Shown here piece after piece: positions 23,529-31,442 of a stretch of DNA of 64,000 nucleotides; the first letter of the stretch is position 1; every line of letters begins with the position of its first letter. Origin of the DNA: DATKAS01 sp963733765. Its GTDB lineage: Bacteria > Actinomycetota > Acidimicrobiia > Acidimicrobiales > DATKAS01. The stretch is taken from NCBI GenBank assembly GCA_963733765.1, contig CAVTEI010000003.1:1054001-1118000 (forward strand), in the 5' to 3' direction. The position numbers and the translations under genes were made by a program. The notes beneath the pieces are model-generated. The model did not search any database. It was not told the DNA's origin and was given only the letters and a program-made list of their open reading frames with translations.

Positions 23529-25588
23529 GTGACGCCGAGCTGCCACCACAGAAACGCCAGGACGTCCGCGAGCTCGTCGGCCTGCTTCTCGAGCGGCTTC
23601 CCCGCGCCGTGGCCGGCGCGGCCTTCTTGGCGGAGCAGGATCGGTCGCGCGTCGCCGCACGACGTCGCCGACTGCAGCGCGGCCGCCATCTTGCGGGCGT
23701 GATTCGGATCGACGCGCCCGTCGCCCTCGGCCGCGGTGAGCAACACCGCGGGATAGCACGACCCGGCCTCGACGTGGTGGTACGGCGAGTACGCGAGGAG
23801 CCATTCCAGCTCCTCGGCGACGTCAGGGTCGCCGTACTCGGGCGTCCACAGCTTGCCGATGAGATGCAGGTGGTACCGCACCATGTCGAGCAACGGGACG
23901 GCGCAGTGCACGGCGCGGGCGAGGTCGGGTCGCTGCGTGATCGCGGCACCGACGAGAAGGCCGCCGTTCGACCCTCCTCGCAACGCGAGACGATCGTGCG
24001 ATGTCATCCGCTGCGCGATCAGCCAGTCGCCCGCGGCATGGAAGTCGTCGAAGACCTGCTGCTTGTTCTCCCGCATCCCCGCGCGGTGCCAGTCCTCTCC
24101 TTCCTCGGCGCCGCCCCGGATGCAGGCGTCGGCGAAGAGCCCGCCCGCCTCCGCGACCGCGACGGCGATCGGTGAGTACGCGGGCGTCGCAGCGATCGCG
24201 AAGCCGCCGTATCCGGTGAGGAGGCAAGGCGTCGTCGGCGACAGGTCCGCGCCGGCGCGGTGCATGAGGAACATCGGCACGTCCACGCCGTCGGTGGACG
24301 CGTAACGCACCTGCTCGACCGTGAACGCTGACGCGTCGACGGGCGAGATGCGGTCGCCCCACGGCTCGACGCCCCGGTCGGGAGTCCAACGATGCAGCGA
24401 CGACGGGCGGGTGAAGGATTCGAGCTGCAAGAACGCGACCGGCCGTGACTCGGGCGGTGACTCGGCCGCGTCGAACCCGGATAGGGAGACCGGCCCCGGC
24501 AGCGCGATGTCCTGCTCGTCACTTCCGTCCCGCGCGTAGCTGCGAACGACCGCGACGGCGGAGCATGTGCCGTGTACGAGGAGGCGATCGCCGGCCTCGT
24601 GGACGCCGGACTCATCGATCACGAGATCGCTCTCGGGCACGAGTGTGCGCCACGACGTGTGGGCGGGTGCCTCGAACGACGCCTCGATCACCCGCCCGTT
24701 CGGCGCGTCGAGGTTGGTCACGCCGATCAACCGTCCGTCGATCGGTTTCAGGCTCGTGAGTGCATCGATGCCGGTGATCACGGGCGTCACAACGCCGGAG
24801 TCGCGATCGATGAGATGCACGTCGGCGTGACTCCACCCGATCAGGCAGTGCACCACGACCCAGCGACCGTCTTTCGACATCTCCAACCCGATCATCGACT
24901 CCTCGATCGGGAGATCGCCGAAGACGAGCGTGTCCTTGCTCGGGTCGTCGCCGACGGCGTGCCACCACACACGCTGGCCGTACTCCGCGCCGGCGGGGAA
25001 GCGCGTGTACGCGAACGCGTCACCGCCGGGTGCCCACCGCACCGTGGTCCAACGCGTGTCGGGGATCATGTCGGTCAGGAGCTCGCCGGAGGCGACATCG
25101 ATGATGCGAAGCGTCGACCGCTCATCGCCCCCGATCGACACACCGAACGCGACTCGGGCACCGTCGGGCGAGGGCCAGTACCAGTCCAGCGCGGCGGTGG
25201 TGTCCTCGAGGAGCGCTGCCGGGTCGACCAACGTGAGCGGCTCCGCGGCGGGATCGACGGCGGAGCGAACGATCAGCCGAAACTGCGCTTCGCCACCCGC
25301 GCGCTCGAGCGCGAACACCGAGGATCCCGCGACCATGCAGCTCGTCGAGATGGGCGCCCCGAGCAGCTCGACGAAGCGGGCGTGCAGCGCCGAGCGAGCC
25401 GCCAGGGATTCAAGGGCGCGCCGGGTTCGCGAGTTCTGCGCGTCGACCCACTGCAGCGTCTCGGCCGAGGTGGCGTCTTCGAGCCAGCGGAACGGGTCGG
25501 CCACTTCGTGGCCGTGGAGCACATCGACCGTGTCGCCCCGCGGCGCGGGCGGCGCCGGATCGAGCGGGGGCAGGTCGATCTGGGGCAG
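23525..25588 (-). CDS. Prolyl oligopeptidase family (S9A) serine peptidase
   Basis: This cytoplasmic peptidase of about 687 aa has an N-terminal beta-propeller and a C-terminal alpha/beta hydrolase domain. The catalytic Ser is in RGGSNGGLLVGA, the Asp in AAEGDGRVDP, and the His in EGRAGHGAGKP. The family N-terminus DPFRWLEDATSAET is preceded in frame by conserved-looking PAPRGDTVDVLHGHEV, so the gene must begin upstream of GTG 25522; only CTG 25588 (behind gagg) is available before bL37. The start is therefore uncertain. Confidence 0.85.
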   Translation of the reverse strand: MPQIDLPPLDPAPPAPRGDTVDVLHGHEVADPFRWLEDATSAETLQWVDAQNSRTRRALESLAARSALHARFVELLGAPISTSCMVAGSSVFALERAGGEAQFRLIVRSAVDPAAEPLTLVDPAALLEDTTAALDWYWPSPDGARVAFGVSIGGDERSTLRIIDVASGELLTDMIPDTRWTTVRWAPGGDAFAYTRFPAGAEYGQRVWWHAVGDDPSKDTLVFGDLPIEESMIGLEMSKDGRWVVVHCLIGWSHADVHLIDRDSGVVTPVITGIDALTSLKPIDGRLIGVTNLDAPNGRVIEASFEAPAHTSWRTLVPESDLVIDESGVHEAGDRLLVHGTCSAVAVVRSYARDGSDEQDIALPGPVSLSGFDAAESPPESRPVAFLQLESFTRPSSLHRWTPDRGVEPWGDRISPVDASAFTVEQVRYASTDGVDVPMFLMHRAGADLSPTTPCLLTGYGGFAIAATPAYSPIAVAVAEAGGLFADACIRGGAEEGEDWHRAGMRENKQQVFDDFHAAGDWLIAQRMTSHDRLALRGGSNGGLLVGAAITQRPDLARAVHCAVPLLDMVRYHLHLIGKLWTPEYGDPDVAEELEWLLAYSPYHHVEAGSCYPAVLLTAAEGDGRVDPNHARKMAAALQSATSCGDARPILLRQEGRAGHGAGKPLEKQADELADVLAFLWWQLGVT

Positions 25589-25589
25589 C

Positions 25590-25676
25590 TCAGCCTCGGC
25601 CGCAGTTGGGCTTCTTGCCGTGGTTCGCCTTGTTCCGCCGCATGCGCGCCTTGCGCTTCTTGGTCTTCTTCGACAT
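25590..25676 (-). CDS. bL37: Ribosomal protein bL37 homologue, 28 aa
   Basis: This tiny, very basic protein starts MSKKTKKRKARMRRNKANHG and ends KKPNCGRG. The core NKANHGKKPN matches the actinobacterial 50S protein bL37, known from mycobacterial ribosome structures and about 24 aa long. It has a -10-like TAGCCT (25691-25686) nine bases before ATG 25676. It ends two bases before the proposed start of the S9 peptidase gene. It was found by reading the sequence directly. Confidence 0.8.
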   Translation of the reverse strand: MSKKTKKRKARMRRNKANHGKKPNCGRG

Positions 25677-25696
25677 AGGGCGACGAGGCTATCGGG

Positions 25697-26195
25697 TCAC
25701 GCGCTCCCAACCCTCGGCGGGGGTGCCGGGGGCGTCGGAGCGGCGCGGACCGTCGGCCGGTTGTCCGTGATCCGCATGCCGTGCACGGGATACAGCTTCG
25801 GCACCCGCTGGCCCGGTGTGCGGGCGACCCAAGCCTTGAACGCCGACTCCGACTCCCAGACGTCGATGACGCAGATGCCGTCGGCGGTCGGACTGCACAC
25901 ATGAAGGATGAGGCCGGCGTCGGGTCCGCCGCGCTCGTCGACCGACATCTCGTAGCGGTCGTACGCGCCGAGGAGCTCCTGGATGTCGCCACGCACCATC
26001 ACCACCGCCATCACGGCGTCGGTGCCGCCGGACGTGACACGAAAGGTCTGTGTCAGACGATCGGGGATCAGAACCCCCTGATCGGTCGGGCCGGCGGCCG
26101 TGCCGGGGGTCGGCGGCGCCAGCGGCTGCCCCGCCCGTGACGACCTTCAGCTGCGGGGCCGAACCCGCCGAAGGCTTGTCCTTCCTCAGCTTCAT
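25697..26195 (-). CDS. Small alpha/beta-barrel (ABM-like) protein, probable frameshift
   Basis: The secure part (GTG 26014 to 25697, 105 aa) reads VMVRGDIQELLGAYDRYE, then LHVCSPTADGICVIDVWES, AFKAWV and PVHGMRI, which resembles the dimeric ferredoxin-like/antibiotic monooxygenase fold used to sense or modify small molecules. The frame stays open upstream (DQGVLIPDRLTQTFRV) with no start, while ATG 26195 has a perfect leaderless -10 and begins MKLRKDKPSAGSAPQLKVV in another frame. One indel near 26110 would join both. If not, the gene starts at 26014. Confidence 0.55.
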
Positions 26196-26201
26196 GGCCA
26201 C

Positions 26202-26207
26202 ATCCTA
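26202..26207 (-). promoter_or_regulatory. Leaderless -10 element (TAGGAT)
   Basis: On the minus strand TAGGAT is followed by gtggcc and ATG 26195. Confidence 0.5.
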
Positions 26208-26239
26208 CGGATCGGCCGTTTTGAGGCGGCGATTGAGCG

Positions 26240-27253
26240 TCAGCCGTGGGATCCGGCCCACTCCAGCAGGTCGTCGGCGGGCATCGTGTTCACGATCGAC
26301 TCGAGCGGCACCTCACACTCCGCGGCCCGGTCGCAGCCGTGAGGCTGCCAGTCGAGCTGACCAGGGGCGTGGGCGTCGCTGTCGATCGAGAAGCGACAGC
26401 CGAACTCGACGGCCATCTTCAGGAGCCGGCGGGGCGGATCGAGGCGCTCGGGCCGGCAGTTGATCTCGACGGCGGTGTCGAACTGCTTGCACGCCATGAA
26501 CACGATCTCGGGATCGAAGGTCGACTCCGGCCGTCCCTTGCCCACCACCTTGCGTCCTGTGCAGTGGCCGAGGATGTCGACGTGTGGATTCGCGACGGCG
26601 AGCACCATGCGCTCGGTCATCGGCTGGCGCTCCATCCGTAGCTTCGAGTGCACACTCGCGACGACCACATCGAGGCGCGCGAGGAGATCCTCGTCGCAGT
26701 CGAGGGAGCCGTCTTCGAAGATGTCGACCTCGATGCCTCGGAGGATGCGAAAGGGCGCGAGCCGCTCGTCGAGCTCGTCGAGGACGTCGAGCTGCTCGAG
26801 CAGCCGCTCGCGTGACAGGCCGTGCGCGACCGTGAGGCGAGCCGAGTGGTCGGTGAGCACCATGTACTCGTGCCCGAGCTCGATCGCCGTACGGGCCATC
26901 TTCTCGATCGGCGCGCCACCGTCGGACCAATTGGAGTGTGTGTGGCAGTCGCCTCGCAACGCGGCGCGCACCGCGGCCCCCTCATCGGACATCGGGATGA
27001 GGGTCTCGTCCTCGAGCTTCTCGAGGTAGGACGGGAGCTGACCACTCACGGCCTCGGTGATCACCTTCGCGGTGACCGGCCCGATGTGGTTGAGGTCGGT
27101 GAGGGTGCCCGCCTTGGCACGCGCCTCGACCTCCGCGGCGTCGAGCTCGGCGATCGCCTCTCGCGCGTTGGCGAATGCGTTGACGCGGTGGCTCGGCTCG
27201 AGCGCGCGGTCGAGCAGGTAGACGATGCGATCGAGCGCCGCGACGGGATCCAC
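26240..27253 (-). CDS. PHP-domain phosphoesterase with helix-hairpin-helix N-terminus (PolX-like, no polymerase)
   Basis: The 337-aa protein has an N-terminal helical/HhH region (LTDLNHIGPVTAKVITEAV) and a C-terminal PHP domain with metal-binding motifs DCHTHSNWSDGG, LTDHS, RGIEVDI, VASVHSKL and ILGHCTGR. This is the tail of bacterial PolX DNA polymerases without the nucleotidyltransferase domain. It may act as a nuclease or phosphoesterase in DNA repair. It begins one base after the P450 stop, so the two genes are cotranscribed. Confidence 0.8.
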   Translation of the reverse strand: MDPVAALDRIVYLLDRALEPSHRVNAFANAREAIAELDAAEVEARAKAGTLTDLNHIGPVTAKVITEAVSGQLPSYLEKLEDETLIPMSDEGAAVRAALRGDCHTHSNWSDGGAPIEKMARTAIELGHEYMVLTDHSARLTVAHGLSRERLLEQLDVLDELDERLAPFRILRGIEVDIFEDGSLDCDEDLLARLDVVVASVHSKLRMERQPMTERMVLAVANPHVDILGHCTGRKVVGKGRPESTFDPEIVFMACKQFDTAVEINCRPERLDPPRRLLKMAVEFGCRFSIDSDAHAPGQLDWQPHGCDRAAECEVPLESIVNTMPADDLLEWAGSHG

Positions 27254-27254
27254 G

Positions 27255-28482
27255 TCAGGCAGGTTTCACCGTCAACGGGATCTGCGTGCAGCCGCGGAGG
27301 AGAAAGCTCTGCGTGCCCACGATGTCGCCGCTCAGCTCGAGTGCGGAGGTGCGCTCGAACAGGACCTCAGCGGTCACGCGGGCCTCGAGTCGGGCGAGCG
27401 GCGCGCCGAGGCACAGGTGAATGCCGTGTCCGAAGCCGACGTGGTCGGTCGGCTGGCGGTCGAGACGGAACGTGTCGGCGTCCGCGCCCCACTTCGCCTC
27501 GTCGCGGTTCGCGGCGGCGAAGAGCACCATGAGGCGCGCTCCCGCGTCGACCGCGTTGCCGCCGATGTCGGTCGGTGCAGTGGTGCCACGGAACAGGCTC
27601 TGAACGGGTCCGTCGTAACGCAGCTGCTCCTCGAACGAGGCCGCGATCTTCGATGGGTCGTCGCGGAGAGCGGACTCGACGTCGGGACGATCGACGAGCA
27701 TCCGCATCCAGTTCCCGATGAGGTTCGTCGTGGTCTCGTTGCCGGCGATCAGCAGCAGGACGCAGAAGCCGACGAGCTCGTCGACCGTGAGCGGCTCCTC
27801 GCCGTCAGCGCCGCGGGTGACGAGCATGCTCACGAGGTCGTCCTTCGGGTTCTTCTGGCGGTCTTCGATCACCTCGACGAAGAACTCGAACATCTCCTCG
27901 GCCGCGACGCGGAACCGTTCGGCATCCGGGGCGAGGCTGAACGCGGCGACCGCCGCGTCGGACCACCGCTTGAACTGCTCCTTGCGCTCGGCGGGGATGC
28001 CGAGCATCTCCGCGATGACGGTGACCGGCAGCGGATAGGAGAGATCGCGCACGAGGTCGGCGCCCGCCGTCGGCGCCCTTCTCGATCATCTCGTCGACGA
28101 ACTGCTCGGCGATCTCGCGCACCCGGGGCTCGTAGTCGCCGATGACGCGGGGCGTGAAGCCGCGGTTCACGAGCCGGCGCATCGTGGTGTGGATCGGCGG
28201 ATCGGAGGCGATGAGCGAACGCCCGAGCGAGCCGGGCCCCGACATCTCGCGGCCGTCTTCCGAGATCGGCGCGTCGCCGACCATCGACATCATGTCGCCC
28301 ATGCCTCGGGCGGACGAGAAGAGGAGCGGCTCGCGAAGGACGGCTGTGACATCGGCGTAGCGGCTCACTGCCCACGCGTCGAGCAGCGGCACGTACGCGA
28401 GGCCCGGTTCGGCCCGCAGACGCGCGTACTCAGCGTGCGGATCGGCGAGAACAGCGGGATCGAACACCTCGAACGTGGTCAC
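27255..28482 (-). CDS. Cytochrome P450 (one frameshift)
   Basis: This soluble bacterial P450 has the I-helix oxygen-binding motif AGNETTTN, the ExxR motif in EEQLRYDGP and the haem-ligand loop FGHGIHLCLG with the axial Cys. The N-terminus (FDPAVLADPHAEYARLRAE) and the DPPIHTTMRRLVNRGFTP region are also present. The frame changes near 28070, where gacggcgggcgccgac carries one G too many for GADGGADLVRDLSYP. GTG 28482 has a perfect leaderless -10. The substrate is unknown. Confidence 0.87.
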
Positions 28483-28488
28483 GAGCGA

Positions 28489-28494
28489 ATGGTA
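28489..28494 (-). promoter_or_regulatory. Leaderless -10 element (TACCAT) of the P450 gene
   Basis: On the minus strand TACCAT is followed by tcgctc and GTG 28482. Confidence 0.6.
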
Positions 28495-28530
28495 CGGGGC
28501 GGACGGCCCCGCCTCCTCCTCCCGACGACG

Positions 28531-28580
28531 ACCGTTTGCTCACTGGACCCACCTCGGCGGTGGTTGAGTGAGCAAACGGT
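28531..28580. promoter_or_regulatory. Perfect 14-bp inverted repeat between divergent P450 and ychF genes
   Basis: ACCGTTTGCTCACT (28531-28544) is mirrored by AGTGAGCAAACGGT (28567-28580), with 22 bases between them that contain a smaller ccacc/ggtgg pair. It sits between two opposing promoters and lacks a T-tract, so it is better read as an operator or cruciform than as a terminator. Confidence 0.6.
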
Positions 28581-28589
28581 GTGTGCGCG

Positions 28590-28595
28590 TACCCT
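28590..28595 (+). promoter_or_regulatory. -10 element (TACCCT) of ychF
   Basis: TACCCT lies ten bases before ATG 28606, giving a leader of only a few bases. The right arm of the inverted repeat ends ten bases before it. Confidence 0.45.
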
Positions 28596-28605
28596 GGCCA
28601 CAGTC

Positions 28606-29684
28606 ATGGAGCGCTTCGGCATCGTCGGGCTGCCCAACGCCGGCAAGTCCTCTCTCTTCAACGCGCTGACCGGCGGCGAACGCCGCGGTGGCCGCGCACC
28701 CGTTCTCGACCACCGAGACGAACGTCGGCGTCGCCAAGGTGCCGGACCATCGCCTGGTCGCTCTCGCCGAGATGAGTGCGTTCGAAGAAGGTCGTCGAGG
28801 CCACCGCCGAGTTCGCGGACATCGCCGGCATCCAGAAGGGCTCGAACGCGGGGGAGGGACTCGGCAACAAGTTCCTCGGCGGCATCCGCGAGGTCGACGC
28901 GATCCTTACGTGCTGCGCGCGTTCGAGGACCCGAACGTCGTCGGTGGCAGCGACCCGCTCGACGACCTGGCCACGCTCGAGCTCGAGCTCGTGCTGGCCG
29001 ACGCCGCGAGCGCGGAGACGCAGCTCGAACGGCGGCGCAAGGCCGCGAAGCAGGACAAGTCGCTCGCCGGCGAGGTGGCGGCGCTCGAACACGCTGTTGA
29101 CGTGCTGCAGTCGGCCACGCCCCTTTACCGGGCATCGTTGACTGCGGACGAGCGCGACCGCGCTGCAGCCCTTCTTCTTGCTCACCGCCAAGCCGATCCT
29201 CGTCGTCGTCAACGTCGGCGAGGATCAGCTTGCGGATATCGACGCGATCGTCGCGTCCGTGGCGGGCGAGCTGGGCGGCGTCGCCGAAGTCCTCGGCGCG
29301 TGCGTGCAGCTCGAGGCCGAGACCGCGCAGCTCGACGCGGACGAGCGCGCCGAGCTGCTCGAGGGGCTCGGGCTGGGTGAGGGTGCGCTCCCTCGTGTGA
29401 TCCGCGCCGCGTACCACCTGCTCGGTTTGCGCACGTTCCTGACGACCGGTGACAAGGAGAGCCGCGCCTGGACGTTCCGCGCCGGAGCGAAGGCGCCCGA
29501 GTGCGCGGGCGTGATCCACAGCGATCTGCAGCGCGGGTTCATCCGCGCCGAAGTCATCCGGTGGGATGAGCTCCTCAACCTCGGCTCATGGGCGAAGGCG
29601 AAGGAAGCCGGGAAGCTTCGGGTTGAAGGCAAGGACTACGAGGTCCAGGACGGGGACACGCTGGAGATCCGCTTCAACGTCTAG
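28606..29684 (+). CDS. ychF: Ribosome-binding ATPase YchF/OLA1 (four frameshifts)
   Basis: YchF is a universally conserved OBG-family ATPase that binds ribosomes. The reading starts MERFGIVGLPNAGKSSLFNALTG (P-loop), continues AAVAAHPFSTTETNVGVAKV, then FADIAGIQKGSNAGEGLGN (G3), VLRAFEDPNV and ends with the TGS domain LRTFLTTGDKESRAW to YEVQDGDTLEIRFNV. These pieces lie in three frames, with shifts near 28680, 28770, 28915 and 29165, each fixed by one base. The residues on both sides are intact, which fits sequencing indels. The gene is normally essential or nearly so. Confidence 0.85.
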
Positions 29685-30727
29685 CCACCGGCCTGTTCGG
29701 CGGCGACGCCTGTGTACTGCTCAGCGCCGGCAACGCCTCGTCCCGGCGTGGGTTCGAACGGAACCCAGCCGACGCCCTCGAAGTAGATCTCCGGCCATGC
29801 GTGGGCGTGTTTGCCCTGGACGTAGTAGCGGCCGTCGTCGCGTCGTTCACCCTGCGTGAAGCCGATGGCGACCCGCGATGGCAGACCGAGCACACGGGCG
29901 AATGCGGCGTAGGTGCCAGCGAACTGCTCGCAGTAGCCGCGCCGCTGTGAAAGGAACTCCTCCATGGTTGGTTTGCCCTGCCCGTATCGGAGCGGGAACT
30001 CGTAGGTGAAGGTCCGGAACCAGTCCTGCAGCGCCCTCGCCTCCTCGTAGGGCGTCGACGCCTCGGCCGTGATCCACCGCGAGGTCGGCGAGCTCGGACG
30101 GGAAGTCGTCAGGGAGCCGAGGTCACAGCGCGAAATCGCCGCCGACGGGCGGCGCGCCCACGGCACGCAAGCGCGCCACGTCATAGTTCGGCAAGACCGA
30201 CTCGACCGTGTACCTGAGATCGTCCGAGGTCGCTGACGAAATGACGAGGCTCGAGCTCTCCGGGTCGAAGCCGATTCCGTTGGGGCCATGCACCCGCACC
30301 GGCAAGAACGCCGCTGGCAACCAGACAGTGTCCAGGTCCTCGATCTCGAACGTCTGAGTGATCGTCTCGCCGTCCACGTCGGGCCCAAGGCCCTTTGGCA
30401 GTGGTCCGCTTGCCTCGCGGTACGCGTTCGTGACCGCCAGGTCTCGCCGTCGAAGTCGTCCAGCGCGGTCAACCGCCAGTACGAGGGGACCGGGCTGCTC
30501 ACTGCAAAGGCGACCGTCTCCGATCCCTCGGAAAGTGGGCCCGCGACATCGACCGCGAGGGCTGGTGAGGACCCTTTGCCCGTCAACACGAGCGCCCCTA
30601 CGACGGCAGTAGCGAGAGCGGTCATGGTCACCAGGCGTGTCACCGCGGTGCGCCGCCGTCGGCGTCGACCGATGGCGCCCAGGAGCTCCTCCTCCAGCCG
30701 GTCAACGAATGCCGTATCGGTGCTCAT
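29681..30727 (-). CDS. Membrane-anchored transglutaminase-like protein (at least two frameshifts)
   Basis: The protein has a charged N-terminus (FVDRLEEELLGAIGRRRRRR), one transmembrane helix (VTMTALATAVVGALVLTG), a TgpA-like segment (PSYWRLTALDDFDGETWR) and a transglutaminase core with Cys in RRGYCEQFAGTYAAFAR, His in GKHAHAWPEI and Asp/Glu in FEGVGWVPFEPTPG. The multi-helix N-terminus of TgpA is missing. The middle part (about 30430-30075) is in another frame and contains an in-frame TGA at 30123-30125. ATG 30727 follows ggaggtggag and overlaps the sigma-factor stop. It may process envelope proteins and report to the sigma factor. Confidence 0.65.
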   Translation of the reverse strand: MSTDTAFVDRLEEELLGAIGRRRRRRTAVTRLVTMTALATAVVGALVLTGKGSSPALAVDVAGPLSEGSETVAFAVSSPVPSYWRLTALDDFDGETWRSRTRTARQADHCQRALGPTWTARRSLRRSRSRTWTLSGCQRRSCRCGCMAPTESASTRRARASSFRQRPRTISGTRSSRSCRTMTWRACVPWARRPSAAISRCDLGSLTTSRPSSPTSRWITAEASTPYEEARALQDWFRTFTYEFPLRYGQGKPTMEEFLSQRRGYCEQFAGTYAAFARVLGLPSRVAIGFTQGERRDDGRYYVQGKHAHAWPEIYFEGVGWVPFEPTPGRGVAGAEQYTGVAAEQAGG

Positions 30728-31339
30728 CACTCCACCTCCAGTACCGCAGACGCCGGAATCGGTTCGAGTCGTTCGCAGAGGTGTGAGAGGCCGCGGGCCA
30801 CCCGTTGGCGGGCGGCCGCCTCAGTGCATCCGAGGCGGGCCGCGACCTCTGCGTACCGCAGCCCGTCGATCACTCGTAGGTGCAGTGCGTCGGCGACCCC
30901 GTCGGTCAGCTCGTTCATCGCGTCTCGGAGCGTTTCGCTGTCGCGGCGCGCGTCAATCGACTCCATCAGGTGCTCGTACGGTTCGTCGCCCGACGGGCAC
31001 TGGACGCATTCCGAGCCGACGGCGGCCGCGGTTCGCCACCTCTGCCTCGCGTAGGAAGTGAGCGAGCTCGTGACGGGCGATCGACGCCAACCAGGCCTGT
31101 GCCGGTGCCCCGGTCTGCCGGTACCGGCTTCGAGACAGGTACGCCTGGGCGAACGTCTCCGCGGTGAGGTCGGCGGCCGTCTCCGGACAGGCGGTCCGAC
31201 GAACGAAGAAGCGGAAGGTCGACCCCGCGTGACGCCGGTAGAAGACGGCGAACGCCTCCGCGTCGCGGATCGCGAGGCCGAGCAGCTCCTCGTCGGCCAG
31301 ACCGTCGGGCGCTGGCATGCGGGCCTGACGGCGTCGCAC
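30727..31339 (-). CDS. ECF-family RNA polymerase sigma factor (one frameshift)
   Basis: This small sigma-70 protein has a region 2 (EAFAVFYRRHAGSTFRFFVRR, then AADLTAETFAQAYLSR and AWLASIARHELAHFLRE) and a region 4 helix-turn-helix (HLRVIDGLRYAEVAARLG, then TEAAARQRVARGL). A shift near 31000 separates the two halves. GTG 31339 follows TATAGA (31350-31345) by five bases. The transglutaminase gene is translationally coupled behind it, where an anti-sigma factor would normally be found. Confidence 0.8.
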
Positions 31340-31342
31340 CAC

Positions 31343-31442
31343 GCTCTATACATGCCACAACTTGGAAAGCGTGACACTCGGCGTTCGAGCATCAACCGCC
31401 CAGGACCGCGAAACCTTGGAGATCCACCTCGAGGTGTAGCGG
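31343..31442 (-). promoter_or_regulatory. Promoter region of the ECF sigma gene
   Basis: TATAGA on the minus strand (31350-31345) is the best -10 in this 100-bp gap. The rest shows no gene or hairpin that I can support. Confidence 0.4.

Noticed and set aside
22908..23804. Longer form of the VOC protein starting at 23804
   Set aside because: The added residues are antisense-free but out of frame with the S9 peptidase they cover; ATG 23528 overlapping the peptidase stop is the natural start.
29740..29775. tRNA-like stretch around gtgggttcgaacgg
   Set aside because: It resembles a T-arm only; no acceptor stem or anticodon arm can be built, and it lies inside the transglutaminase coding sequence.
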